Assembly (NCBI GenBank): GCA_023678885.1
Contig: CM042955.1
Coordinates: forward strand, 19,603,835 to 19,667,834
Direction of reading: 5' to 3'
Length of the DNA: 64,000 nt
Origin: Pogostemon cablin
Taxonomy: Eukaryota; Streptophyta; Magnoliopsida; Lamiales; Lamiaceae
Position 1 is the stretch's first letter. Each line of letters opens with the position of its first letter. A program made the position numbers and the translations under genes. Shown one piece after another: positions 1 through 10,831 of the stretch. The notes under the pieces are model-generated. The model had not been told where the DNA came from, did no database searches, and was given only the letters and a program-made list of their open reading frames with translations.

Positions 1-300
1 TTTTTTGATATGGAGGTTTCGGGCTTACGTCCGACTAGTCCTCGAGAAAATAGTCCCGACTCTTCAGAATTGCCTCCAGGTAAATCGCGGTAACCACACA
101 ATGGATCACAGGTTCCTAATATCCTCAACTACTGCCCAAGGAATTGCTCCATGTTGTCCCTCCCCCCAGCTCAGCCGTAGGTTCCCATCGAGTTTCAGCC
201 TTCCACACTGGCTCTTGTAGTCCTCAATATTAATTGTTCCACCATTGCGCTCCGGGGACTTGAACCCCTGATCTACCATGAAAATTAATTTTACGGGAGG
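1..300 (-). repeat. SINE-like retroposon, minus strand
   Basis: On the minus strand the stretch carries a pol III B-box match (GGTTCAAGTCC, plus positions 256-266) and ends at the window edge in a T run, which is an A-tail on the minus strand. Body sequence between them resembles tRNA-derived plant SINEs. I could not find a clear A box or target-site duplication, and the 3' end lies outside the window. Confidence 0.5.
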
Positions 301-506
301 TTGTCCTATGTTAACTTGCTATATAATGGAATACATTTGAACTTCTTTTATACATAAAATTTTTACTCTAGTAATAAATTACCCATTTCATCATGAGAAT
401 CGTTCATTTTCATATTGTTTAACAAAATCTATAGATTTTGATTAATTTTATTGATTTTTAGATATTTTAATATTTTTAAATAATAAATATGCAAAGTAAT
501 GGTATA

Positions 507-1114
507 CTCCCTCCGTCCTTTTTAAAGATGATCTTTTTTCTATTTTGGCGTCTCATCCAAACAAATTCATTTTTTTTATACACATGGGACTCACACACAC
601 CCACTACTATAATTAAAATATAGGGTCCATACTCCCACTAATATATCTATCCACTACACATTAAATAATAATACTCATTAATACACGTGCAGAGGGTCTT
701 TTTTTCCATTTTGGGCGTCTCATCCAAAGAGTTTCATTTTCTTTTTTACACACATAAGACCACACACACTCACTAATACAATTAAAATTTGGGGCACACA
801 CTCTCATTAATATAATTATCCACTACACATTAAATAATACTCCCTTCGTCCAGTTCAATGGGTACCATTTGCTTTTTGCACTTGGATTAAGGAGTATTAT
901 TATTTAATGTGTAGTGGGTAGTTGTATTAGTGGGAATGTGGGCCCCATATTTTAATGTGTGAGTTTGTGTGTGGGTCTCATATGTGTAAAAAAATAAATG
1001 AGACCTTCAGGGCCGAACGTAAAAAAAATGAGACTTTTTGTAGCAGACGGAAAGAGTAATACTTATTAATCCACATGTAAAAAATAAAAAACTCTCTTTG
1101 GGTGGGACGGGGAG
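507..1114. mobile_element. Cluster of nested Stowaway-like MITEs
   Basis: The stretch opens with TA followed by CTCCCTCCGTCC and closes with GGGACGGGGAG followed by TA, the usual Stowaway-like terminal signature in plants. Internal ends near 700, 841 and 1054 repeat the same motifs in both orientations, so two or three related elements are probably nested. No coding potential. Confidence 0.6.
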
Positions 1115-1933
1115 TATGTGTTAGCTAAGGTTGACAATTTTTAAATTAAATTAACTTTAATTTGAAGTTATTGCATAAATATGTTATTTTCTTTCTTGTA
1201 AATGTAAAGTTATTATCGCACAAATAAAAGTATGTTTATTAGTAGTTAAAGTATGTTTGTAGTGATTATATTATAATATTTTAAAAATATACTTAAATTC
1301 ATTATTCATCATACTTTAAAAAACTATAATTTTTAAGACGTGTATTGCACATCACATACACGCGTCATATTTTATAATATGATTTTTTTGTGGTATGTAA
1401 AAATGAAAATTTGACCTATCATGTCTTCTGCTCCTATTTGGTGGGAGAAGAGGGATAATAGTATATCATGAAAGTGTCTACACAATTAAAAAAAATTAAA
1501 TGAAAAAATCAATTCACAACTTGATCAAGCAAATTAATAAAATGATAACATAAAAAAAAAAAAGGAGTTGATAGGTAAGAGGTACTCAAGTCTCAAATGA
1601 AGCATTCAACCACTGGATTTGATAATTGAAAAGAAAAAAAAAACTATCACATTAATAAAAAAAATTAATAAAGAAAACAGAATGAAAAAAAAAATTGCAA
1701 TTACAATAAAGAACATTGAAATTAATCAATAATAAAGTACCTAACAAAAATGCAAAGATGTGACAATTTTTTTACCAACTCAACTCTTCTACCTCATTTT
1801 ATCATTTTCACTACTAATATTTTCTTCATAACACGGGATTTAGGAATGAAAGCTTAAAGACGATTGTAAAGAAGTATTCACATGAAAAAATAAAGCACAT
1901 ATACATACACGTGCATTTATGTAGTAAATGATA
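1115..1933. other. AT-rich intergenic stretch
   Basis: No gene seen. About 1205-1340 repeats the AAGTATGTTT-type core found again in MITEs at 21.9 and 48.4 kb, so it may be a decayed copy. The rest is A-runs and simple AT-rich sequence. Confidence 0.5.
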
Positions 1934-2159
1934 CTCCCTCCGTCCCTCATTAAGAGGGTCATTTGCTTTTCGGTACGTAGATTAAGGAGTATTATTATTT
2001 AATGTGTAGTGGGTAGTTGTATTAGTAAGAGTGTGGGTCCCAACATTTAATTGTATTAGAGGGGGTGTATGGGTCCCATATATGTAAAAAATAAAATGAA
2101 ACTTTTTGGATGGGACGACCAAAATGAAAAAATGATCCTCTTAACCTGGGCGGAGGGAG
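1934..2159. mobile_element. Stowaway-like MITE
   Basis: A 226-bp element with inverted ends CTCCCTCCGTCCC and GGCGGAGGGAG, bounded by TA on both sides as expected for a Tc1/mariner-type MITE. Non-coding; the two halves are roughly complementary. Confidence 0.75.
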
Positions 2160-2824
2160 TATATAAAATGTTAAATAAAAGAGAACATACATCTAAAGGC
2201 TTCTAGTTCTACAATAGTCTAGTGAGAATTTTGAATTAACCATCAACCAATTTGTCCCAATATTTTCTTTCTACGGAGTTAAATAAGAAACAAATTAAAA
2301 GTTCAAGAGGCACTATAATTTTATTTTTTTTTACTTTAATTTAGATGTGGTTTTGAATTTCAAAAGGCCACAATCAATTCGTATTAATTAATGAAAATTA
2401 AATTGATAAAATTAGAATTTACTAAAATTAATAAGGTTAAAAGATGAATAGTGAAATAAGGTAGAAACAAAGTAGGAAAAAAATATTTTCCAAACACTTT
2501 TCACTTTTAATATATTATGATTATAATATGATATAATATTATAATTATGATATACTTTAACTACGAATTAACATATTTTATCTATATAACGAACATAATT
2601 TATAACGGGACTACCAATTTTACATAAGTGCTGTCTCACAAGAGACTTTATTTTATTTAAAATAATAGAATTTATATTATATTTATTTAATATTTAAATA
2701 ATAATATTATAAATTTCAATAAAACATTAATTTAAACAATAAAAAATAAAAATATAGATAAAATAAATGAATAATATGCTGGTAATTCGCGAGTATTGTT
2801 AAACAGTATTTATGAGACGTATGT
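2160..2824. other. AT-rich intergenic stretch
   Basis: No gene or structured RNA seen. Around 2629-2650 a GTCTCACAAGAGACTTT motif matches one terminus of the MITE family at 21.9 and 48.4 kb, so a truncated copy may be present. Confidence 0.45.
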
Positions 2825-2957
2825 CATAAATGATAAAACCATTAATATGACCCTAGTGATAAAGAAAAGTTGTAAAGATTTAGACCTAACCCTCATAAAT
2901 GATAAAACCATTAATATGACCCTAGTGATAAAGAAAAGTTGTAAAGATTTAGACCTA
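2825..2957. repeat. Two-copy tandem repeat, 69-bp unit
   Basis: A 69-bp unit beginning CATAAATGATAAAACC occurs at 2825 and again at 2894, nearly identical. The unit is a multiple of three, so it creates a repetitive open frame that I do not consider a gene. It looks like a recent local duplication. Confidence 0.85.
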
Positions 2958-3357
2958 AGAAGGGTTAATCCTACCTTTTAACACGGATTTGACCTCCTAT
3001 TAGTGCACTCAAAAATAACCCTTTTTATAAGTCACTTTTATTAATCGAAATATGCTAATATTATTTGTTATTATTAATGCTCAATCTGTTTGTAGACACT
3101 TTGTTTTCATTAACATTATCTCATTAAACTCTTCAAACGTTATCATAGATTTGCACTTTAAGAACAATCTATATAACAGTAGGCTCTTCAAAGATAAGCT
3201 CTCTCCATTATTGAATTTTTTTTATAAACAATTCATAGAATGGACAATAATTGTGATAATATATTTAATAAAATATATAATACTAATCAAGCAAAAGTAA
3301 CAACAATATAATGGGTTTTATGAACAATTTAATCGAATACATGAACGATTAGTAAAG
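2958..3357. other. AT-rich intergenic stretch
   Basis: No gene seen. A short open frame at 3052-3300 has AT-rich, low-complexity composition and no recognisable domain. Confidence 0.45.
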
Positions 3358-3750
3358 GGCAAAATTCACTTTTGGTCCGTGAGAATTCTTCCATTTTAAT
3401 TTTAGTCCTGTCAAATAAAACTGGTCACATAGTTAGCACTTTTAGTCATCTCCTTTCACTTTTGGTCATTTCCTATTAAAACCTTGGATGAACTATTTAA
3501 CGGTGGCGTTTTTAGTCCCATAAGAATTTTAAAATCATTTATTTTTGGGACTATTTTTGCAAATATCAAAAAATTATGGGATCAAATCTGTAATTTCATA
3601 TTTGGTCCCGTTAACGGTTCAAAATATTTTGTTAACTTTTAATAGATTTTAATGAAAAATTCATATGGGACTAAATCTGCAAGTTTTAAGACCATTTTGA
3701 CATTGAACAATTCTTACGGGACTAAATTTGAAATTATCTCAATTAGTAAA
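3358..3750. mobile_element. Probable MITE with diverged inverted ends
   Basis: The left end (CTTTTGGTCCGTGAGAATTC) and the reverse complement of the right end (TTTAGTCCCGTAAGAATTG) are clearly related. Internal GGGACTA/TAGTCCC motifs recur in both orientations. No coding sequence and no confident target-site duplication, so the family is not assigned. Confidence 0.45.
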
Positions 3751-3800
3751 ATGGATTAAAAATAAATAAATTGACAACATACATTAAAAGAAAAATTGAT

Positions 3801-5526
3801 GGGATAAAAAATTTTCTTGCCCCATAAATTTGGCCATGTATAATTTTTGCCCCAAAAAATATAATATTTGGGCATTTGTCTCACTATCTTTATAATTGCG
3901 CCAATGTTGCCCAATTTTCGCCGGAATCGATCACGTACATGTCACGTGACATCAATTTGGCATTTTCCGGCGAAAAATTTTTTTTTGCCCCGTAAGTTTG
4001 GCCATGTACACTTTTTGCCCCAAAAAAGATAAGATTTGGGCATTTGTCTCAATATCTTTATAGTTGCGCCAATGTTGTCCCATTTTTCCCAAAATTTGTC
4101 ATTTTCACTAGAATCTATCACATGCGTGTCATTTGATTATCGGATTTGGCATTTCCCGGCGAATTTACTGACCTGACGACACAGTGGCATCCACATCAAT
4201 AACAACAATAATAATATTTTATTAAAAAAATACCCTCCATCAATGTACTCAATTCTCACGTGCCCTCCACGTACTTCCACCATCTTCGCAAACTCCATCT
4301 TTTTGTCAATTAGAGGATCTCTCGTGTACCCTCTCACCACCATGGGCGGAACCATTGGATCTTCTGATCGCGCCACCCTACTCACGTCACCAAGCTCCCC
4401 ATCATCATCTACTTCCACGGCGGAGGATTCGTATTCTTGAGCGCCACCGTTCTATATTCTTCCACGAGTCATGCAACCGTATGGTTGCTCACGTTCCTTC
4501 CTTCATCGCTTCCGTCGAGTAATACCTAGCATTAGAGAGTCATCTTCTGGAGGCATACGACGACCTCATGGACGAAGTGCAGTGGGCTAAAACGTAAGCA
4601 CTAGCCAGTCGTGACGCTAACCCTTCGATCGAAGAATTTATTGAATTCTCTAGGGTTTTCTAATGGAAAGCAGCGTCGCCGGCAACATGGTCTACCACGT
4701 GGGGATGTGTGCACTTGATATTGATCTCCAGATCACAATTAGAATTGCGAGACTGATAATGAACCATCTGTTCTTCAATGGGGTGCGAAGGACTGAATTA
4801 GAGCTAAAAGAATGACAACGACCCCATCCTCCTCTGCATGGCTCCAATATCATGTGGTTGCTCGCACTGTCGGAGGGTACAGATCGAGGCCATATATGCT
4901 GTGATCCGTTCGTTGGTGGTAGGCCCTTGGAGGAGAAGATACGACAGTTGTCGCCCATGGTGGTAAGAGGATGCACAGGGGATACCTAATTGACAAGAAG
5001 AGTGAGTTTGCGTAGATGGTGGAAGCACATGGAGGGAACGTGAAAACTGAGTTCATCGATATTAAGGGTATTTTTTTTAAATTAAATTATCAATAAAATA
5101 TTATTATTGTTAATGTGGATGCCACTGTGTCGCTAGGTCAAGAAATTCATCGGAAAATGCCAAATCCGATAATCACGTGACATGGACGTGATCGATTCTA
5201 GTGAAAATATCAAATTTCGAAAAAATAGGGCAACATTGGCACAACTATAAAGATATTGGGATAAATGCACAAATCTTATCTTTTTTGGGGCAAAAATTGT
5301 ACATGTCCAAACTTACGGGGCAAAAAAAAATTCCCACTGGGAAATGCCAAATCCGATGATCACGTGACATGCACGTGATCGATTTCGACGAAAATATCAA
5401 ATTCCGGCGAAAACGGGGCAACATTGGCGCAATTATGAAGATAGTGGGACAAATGCCCAAATGTTATCTTTTTTTGGGCAAAAATTGTACATGGTCAAAC
5501 TTATGGGGCAAAAAAAAATTTATCCC
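3801..5526. mobile_element. Pack-MULE-like element with long TIRs
   Basis: A 1,726-bp element starts GGGATAAA and ends TTTATCCC. The identical 10-bp sequence AAAAATTGAT lies at 3791-3800 and 5527-5536, a target-site duplication in the 9-11 bp range typical of Mutator superfamily elements. The arms, about 3801-4345 and 4955-5526, are imperfect inverted repeats over 500 bp long. Each arm holds two tandem copies of a module rich in TTGCCCC and GGGCATTTGTC. The arms and centre contain carboxylesterase-derived sequence. No transposase is present, so it is non-autonomous. The gene-capture reading rests on recognising the esterase motifs by eye. Confidence 0.8.
4225..5065 (+). pseudogene. Captured carboxylesterase (CXE/GID1-like) fragment
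   Basis: Plus-strand frames encode pieces of a plant alpha/beta-hydrolase carboxylesterase. Around 4392-4445 lies KLPIIIYFHGGGFVFLSA with the HGGG oxyanion-hole motif. At 4655-4690 there is a damaged nucleophile-elbow motif reading ESSVAG rather than the usual GxSxG form. From about 4950 a C-terminal PMVVRG-type stretch follows. Several frameshifts and stops interrupt it, and the catalytic-His region is not found. The C-terminal piece also occurs inverted at about 4225-4345 on the minus strand (frame with SEDPMVPPMVVRGYTRDPL), because it lies inside the element's inverted arms. It cannot make an active enzyme. Its transcript could fold back on itself, which is inference. Confidence 0.8.
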
Positions 5527-6087
5527 AAAAATTGATACTCCGTCTAACTTACAAAAGTTTTCACTTTTTCTATCTTTGTCCGTCCAAAAAAAATATCACC
5601 TTTTTAAAAAATAAAAAAGTTAAAACAAATAACTCTTTCATACACTTTATTAAATAAAAAAAACATACCCACTAAATTTAATATATTTTATTATTCATTT
5701 ATTTTAAAAAATACAATAATAACATTAAAAGTCATATTTTTCTTAGTACAAAATTAAAGATGAAAACAATATCGACAGGAATGTCTGCTAAAAGAAAATT
5801 GATAACCATCTAATAGAAGCATAGAACTATAGCATGAACAATTCGCAATGACAATTCACAATTTTTTGAAATTTTTAGCTTCCGTGGCATTTAATTTATT
5901 ATTAAGTAACAAACAAACAAAATCACCTAAAAATAATACATATTTAACATGTTTTAAAATAAAAAAAAATTATTATTGTTAGGATGACTTGATTAAGCAT
6001 TAAAAATTCATTTTTTATCAGTTTAAACTTTTAGATGAGATTGTTATTTTATAATTATATTAAAAAACGAAAGAATAACTCATTTTA
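5527..6087. other. AT-rich intergenic stretch
   Basis: Starts with the right target-site duplication of the Pack-MULE-like element. About 5537-5600 carries a CTCCGTC... motif that could be a decayed Stowaway-like end. No gene seen. Confidence 0.4.
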
Positions 6088-6311
6088 GGGTAGGTCTTAC
6101 GTGAGACCGTCTCACGTGAGACTATTTACACTTTTTAAAATTGTTATCACTTTCGCTATAAAATGTTATTACTTTTCATTTACACTATAAATTATTCAGA
6201 AAATTATATTATCATTTTTCATTAGTTTAGTATCACTTTTCGTTATGAAAGTTATCACTTTTCGGCCGTCTCACGTAAGCCTTTATGTGAGACGGTCTCA
6301 CACAAGTCTTT
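6088..6311. mobile_element. MITE with GTGAGACCGTCTCAC ends, copy 1
   Basis: The left end GTCTTACGTGAGACCGTCTC and the right end GTGAGACGGTCTCACACAAG are inverted relatives, and each end is itself partly palindromic. The core has repeated TATCACTTTTCG-type motifs. No coding sequence. Confidence 0.6.
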
Positions 6312-6384
6312 GCATTCACGTTAAGTATTAATTAAATTATAAATAAATAAATAGTAAATAAATTGATTTTAGAAAAAAAAAAAG

Positions 6385-6626
6385 AGTAGGTCTTGCATGA
6401 GACTATCTCACGTGAGACAATTTTACACATTTTAAAATAATTATCACTTTCGCTATAAAATATTATCACTTTCGCTATAAAAGGTTATCACTTTTCATTT
6501 ATATTAATAATTTGTTCATGAAATAACATTATCACTTTTCATTAATTCATTATCATTTTTCGTTATAAAAGTTATTACTTTTCATCCATCTCATATAAGG
6601 GCAAGACGGTCTCACACGAGATTTTT
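6385..6626. mobile_element. MITE with GTGAGACCGTCTCAC ends, copy 2
   Basis: A diverged second copy of the neighbouring element in the same orientation, with the same end motifs and the same TATCACTTTCG core. The two copies are separated by about 70 bp. Confidence 0.6.
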
Positions 6627-6869
6627 CAAAAAAATGAAAAAAAAGAAGAGAAGGACAAGAAAAAGATAATGGACGCCCTCCTCAATTTAACATGGCAATT
6701 GATGCTTCGCCTTTTTCCTTTTCTCTTCCTTTAATTTATTTTGTAATATTGGAAGGAAAGTTTGGGATGGGAGTCATATACTGTCGTAGAATTAAACAAG
6801 TGGATGCGCGATCATTTATTATGGGTAATTGAAACATTTATTTTCTTGTGATAATGACAAAAAGTACAC

Positions 6870-7012
6870 ACTTTGACTTAAAATAAATTTTTTCTAGCCA
6901 TATATATTAAAGATTAATTTTTCTAGTCACTTTTTATATTTAAGACCCTTTTACCCCAACTTCATTTAAATAAAAATTTTATAATTTTATTTATTATATC
7001 CGATTGAAATAA
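6870..7012. repeat. Left arm of inverted repeat flanking viral insert
   Basis: This stretch (with TTTTTTCTAGCC and ATATCCGATTGA motifs) matches, imperfectly, the reverse complement of about 15040-15186. The pair brackets the integrated pararetrovirus. It may be the two halves of a host TIR element that the virus entered, or repeats acquired at integration. Confidence 0.55.
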
Positions 7013-7030
7013 CGGCCCAAATAGTTGTTC

Positions 7031-7217
7031 TATTCGATCTAGACATATTTGCTTATTCGGCCTATAAGTATTTGTCTATTCAGCCTATACGTATTTATAT
7101 ATTCGGCCTATACGTATTTGTCTATTCGGCCTATATGTTTCGTCTAAATAGTCGTTCTATTCGGCCTATACATATTTGTCTATTCGGCCTAGATGTATTC
7201 GCTTATTCGGCCTATAT
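7031..7217. repeat. Tandem array of about 24-bp units before viral PBS
   Basis: About eight imperfect units based on TATTCGGCCTATACGTATTTG lie head to tail just upstream of the primer-binding site. The open frames over this region are products of the repetition and not genes. The position suggests part of the viral leader or intergenic region, but this is inference. Confidence 0.7.
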
Positions 7218-7254
7218 ATCTGTTATTTTCATCACTTTTAATCACGCTTTAAAA

Positions 7255-7272
7255 TGGTATCAGAGCCCTAGG
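7255..7272 (+). promoter_or_regulatory. Viral minus-strand primer-binding site (tRNA-iMet)
   Basis: TGGTATCAGAGCCCTAGG is complementary to the 3' end of plant initiator tRNA-Met (core TGGTATCAGAGC, 7255-7266), as in caulimovirids. It lies about 30 bp before the first viral ATG at 7284 and marks the conventional genome position 1. Confidence 0.9.
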
Positions 7273-7283
7273 TTTATTTATAT

Positions 7284-7690
7284 ATGAATGGAAAAATTAT
7301 TATAAACTTATATCACTTAACGAGAGGAGAGTTTCAAAGAGATATGGATCCAAACGAAAGTTCGACATCCGAGAGTGACAGGACTATTAGCCCTGTTCCA
7401 AGCTGGAGCAACCGGGACTTCTGGCCATTGGATATGACGAAACAAGCAGTTCTATACAATAATACTATAATGTGTTGTATAGACAATGCGTAGAGAAAGG
7501 GGACGAGGACGCCGATCTATTTTGGGAAAATCTCAATCGAAAATGGAAATTGGCGAACCTTGAGGACCTCACCAAAGAGGAACGTCTGGAAATAATTTGC
7601 CAGACGGAGATTAATTATTCCAAGGAAATTTCGAGGAACATAGTGGAAATCCGAAGTTTCACCAAGATCCATGGACGAATCCCCAAATAA
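7284..7690 (+). pseudogene. Viral ORF 1-like small protein, frameshifted
   Basis: The first ORF downstream of the primer site, with ATGs at 7284 and 7344. It reads as an acidic small protein to a stop at 7491-7493, and an overlapping frame continues from about 7472 to a TAA at 7688-7690. The two parts read as one gene broken by a one-base shift near 7470-7490. No domain is recognised with confidence. Size and position resemble the first small ORF of badna/tungro-type viruses, but sequence similarity was not tested. The next ORF starts 6 bp after the stop, the tight spacing usual in these genomes. Confidence 0.55.
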
Positions 7691-7695
7691 GAACA

Positions 7696-8115
7696 ATGGA
7701 GGAGACGACCAAACCAGGGTCCGAGAGAAATTTGCAAGCCCTACCACTTTACGCATTGGAAAGAATGACCGAGTGGAGGGAGATTGAGGTAGATAACTCT
7801 AAGATGAACCAAGATCTTAGAGAATTGCAGAATACGGTGAGATTATTTGGAGAATATTGCCAAAGCATGTCCAAGACAATGTTCGAGATCAGCCTCAAGA
7901 TGGACAAGGTCGAGAAATTGCAGAACAAACAATTTGACATCATCATGAAGTTGATAGAACAAGTAAAGTCCCTGAAAACCAATGTGACAGGAAGAAGGCT
8001 TGGAGGAAGGTTACCACTAACCTTTGGAACAGAACCCCTTTTACACCAAAAAGGAAAAACGACGGAGGTCATAAGGCCAAAGTCCGAAAGCGAGAAGATG
8101 ATTGCTATCCTTTGA
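7696..8115 (+). CDS. Viral ORF 2-like coiled-coil protein
   Basis: An uninterrupted 139-codon frame from ATG at 7696 to TGA at 8113-8115. The middle (about residues 25-95) has regularly spaced Leu/Ile/Met/Val among charged residues and is likely coiled coil, as in caulimovirid virion-associated proteins, which bind the capsid through such helices. The C-terminal third is basic. It begins 6 bp after ORF 1, and an overlapping frame carries on into the coat-protein region. This is the only viral ORF without an obvious internal break. Function is inferred from position and predicted structure only. Confidence 0.5.
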   Translation: MEETTKPGSERNLQALPLYALERMTEWREIEVDNSKMNQDLRELQNTVRLFGEYCQSMSKTMFEISLKMDKVEKLQNKQFDIIMKLIEQVKSLKTNVTGRRLGGRLPLTFGTEPLLHQKGKTTEVIRPKSESEKMIAIL

Positions 8116-9594
8116 GGAGACTCCACATCCCCAGATGGAAAGAGCAAATCTTGAAGATCTACAAGATCTATATGCGTCCTTCCAAGGATTATCAATTGTA
8201 GATCTAAAGATAAATGTTGGAGAGGCATCAAGTTCTCAACAACAGTCCCAGGCTCATCAGACACAACAGGATCGGAGCCAAGAAGGAGCCTCTGGATCAC
8301 ACGAAGTCCATGGGGCAAGACAAGAAGATACATTCCAACCACCAGGAAACTTCAAAATAAAGGTCATAGGAATGTCAACAGGAGCAAGTTGAGTTCGAGG
8401 ATCTAATATACACAACACTCCATATGGCCGGTCTCACCTTGAACCGATAAATCCATACGAGTTGACCTTAAATCTCGACACTCTAGACTTCAAGAATATG
8501 GAAGCCTTGATCGATGAATGGATAAATGCCATGAAGATCGCAGGTCGCACATTGGAGCTAGACAAAGAAGGGTTCATAAGATTCCTTACTATGAGCCTGG
8601 AAGGATCAGTAAAATGCACCTGGGAAGAGCTCTCAGACGAAGTCAAAAGGGAGGCTGTGGAAGGCGAAGATCTAGGCAATATTGTCGATCGAATGGCCAA
8701 GATCTTCAAGATCCATTTCATCAGAGTAGGATACTTCGAAAGAATGGAAGAAGAAAAGAAAAAGAAGTATAGGAATGCCCTATACAGCCTAGAACTACTT
8801 GATATTGTCACGTAGATGAGTACATCAAACTCTTCACAGAGTATAGATGGAAATCTAAGGTCAAAGAGGAAGAAGTATTCCACATATTCTTTGCCAAGAT
8901 CCCGAGCCCATGGAGAGAAGTGTTGATCAAAGAGTATGAACCATGCGAGCTGGATTCGATAGCAAGGAGAATGTTCTTCCTCAAAGCCAAGATTGCAGAG
9001 TGGTGTCATCAAGCAGCGCTACACAAGAACTACAAGAGATTAAGGGGAATCAACAAGACAGTCCCCTTATGTTGCGAAAACAATGATATTCCAACTATCA
9101 TTGGAAGAAACTCAAAGAAGTAGAAAAGGATGAAGAAGAATCATCCTTACAATCAAAGGAGCGGAGGATGGAGATCCAGAAGACCAAGATCATTTTGGTC
9201 TAAACAAAAGGCCCAAAGCTATAAATCAGGGCAAAGATCTGGACCATCAAGATGGAGTTCAAGAAGCCAAGCCTCATCCTCAGGGTCAAACCAAAGGAGC
9301 ACAGGAAGAACTCCCACAAGAAAGACGTTTCGAAGAGCGGCCACACGAATCAACAAAAGATTCAAGGATTGCAACTGCTACACGTGTGGAGCAAGAGGGC
9401 ATATCTCACCAGATTGCCTGGAAAACCAGAAAAGGAGAGTACGACATTTTGAGACAACTCCAGAAATTGAGGAAGCAGTTTACTTCCAAGACCTAGTACA
9501 GGTATATCAGTTCGAAGATATACCCTCGGACGAGAGCATCTATGAAGAAGAATTCTTTAGCCAAGACGAATCTTCCGAAGATGAGTCGGAGTGA
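8116..9594 (+). pseudogene. Viral coat protein with CCHC zinc knuckle, broken
   Basis: This region opens with a Ser/Gln-rich, likely disordered stretch (frame ending 8392). A helical capsid-core region follows (8462-8815). After a frame change near 8810 come 8816-9123 and 9130-9594, separated by a TAG at 9121-9123. The last part has a strongly basic Arg/Ser-rich tract followed by the zinc knuckle CYTCGARGHISPDC (C-x2-C-x4-H-x4-C) near 9376-9420, then an acidic C-terminus, a typical caulimovirid coat-protein order. The stop at 9592-9594 overlaps the start of the next ORF. At least two stops and one frameshift make it non-functional. Confidence 0.8.
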
Positions 9595-10798
9595 AGATGA
9601 AATCTTTAGGAAAGAGATGCAAGAAGATATGTCTGGATTCTTTTCCCAGACATCTATTTCTCATAAAGCCCTTATGAGAATCATAAGAGAGGATCCACGG
9701 CTCATCCTATACGATGGATTCACTGTGGGAAAATTGGAAAAATTCTTTCCAAGTTTCAAGAAGAGGAAACACAACATCATATACAAAGTGACCGAAGGGG
9801 AAATTACTATCCCAATGGTGCTCACAGAAAATATGATGGAAATGCAACTGGTTCCTTATGAAGAAATCAAGAAGGAACTAAGTAAACTCCCAGAGAGTAT
9901 GTCTAAGACTATGTATTGGGTTCATATCGAAGCTATTCAGATTCTCATCAAAGCTACATTCAAAGAAAGAATCGATAAACCAATCAATATTGTTGTCTTT
10001 GATAAGAGAATCAAGAGCACAAGAGAAGCATGCCTAGGAGGACTTTCAGGAAATCTGTACGCAGGAAAAGTAGCATCCTACATTTATCCAAGGATCGCGT
10101 ACAATCTAGCAGACTGAGATTTCAACAGGGCAATTACCCTTCATCAAGATTTTAAAAACAAAGACTTGATGAAGGAAGGGAACAGGCCTTACTCTATCAC
10201 ATACAGTATCTCATATGCCCTCTCCAACACTCATCATTCGGATCTATTCCAAATGAAGGAGTATATTGAGATACTTGAAGTGTTCGAGAAAGTTGCATGT
10301 GCAACTAGGCCAGAGATAATGGAGCTACCACCAATTCACGATATGGATTTGCGGATCAAAGACAAGCCGATCTGGAGCAGACAAAACAGCCTCAGATTTG
10401 AGCAAAGAAGAATTTCTTTCCAAGAAGACAGAATGATTAGCGAGAAATGGGGAAAGAAACCAATCGTGGAGGTGATCCAGGAATCGAAAAAGTTCACAAC
10501 TAAAGGTGAACTAAAATGCCCAGAAGGATGGAGAGGAGTCAAAGTAATATTCGATATCACTAAAAAGGAAAACTCTATTCCTTGTGTTGTCCTGTATTAT
10601 CTCCAACAACCAACAACTGGGAGATACCAAGGACAGCTCAAACTCGGCGATCTAGAGCTGATAATCGAAGGAGTTGCAGGAAGGTTCCCAGAATAACTAG
10701 TACTGGGATTGGAGTTTCTCGAGAATCATAAACCTTGGGAAAGACTGCAAGATGGAATGGAGTTTACGGTCAAGGGAAAAAGATACAAAGTCTACTAG
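9542..10798 (+). pseudogene. Viral movement protein (30K superfamily), broken
   Basis: One frame with ATGs at 9542 and 9581; the latter overlaps the coat-protein stop. Residues encoded about 9780-10230 look like the 30K movement-protein core, with a VHIEAIQILIKATF strand and a LGGLSGNLYAGKVASYIYP stretch that contain the family's conserved hydrophobic and Gly-rich signatures. These proteins form tubules through plasmodesmata. An in-frame TGA at 10115-10117 splits the core. Further stops follow at 10694-10696 and 10796-10798. The downstream polymerase is in the same frame, so movement protein and polymerase may once have been one polyprotein. It is inactive as it stands. Confidence 0.7.
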
Positions 10799-10831
10799 CA
10801 GAGGCTCGGGGTTTTAAGCTCTGATCCATCC

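Noticed and set aside
256..266. Possible tRNA gene from a B-box match
   Set aside because: No cloverleaf can be formed around it; sequence and tail fit a SINE. The same holds for the B boxes at 32148, 38722, 41433 and 43988.
2796..2981. Short repetitive protein frame
   Set aside because: It starts at a non-ATG codon and exists only because a 69-bp unit is duplicated.
7031..7217. CRISPR-like or coding repeat array
   Set aside because: The units are directly adjacent without unique spacers, and the genome is a plant; the open frame is an effect of repetition.
7749..8342. Minus-strand 197-codon open frame
   Set aside because: Shadow of the viral coiled-coil and coat-protein region, with no recognisable domain. 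The same applies to minus frames at 8434-9012 and 13624-14209.
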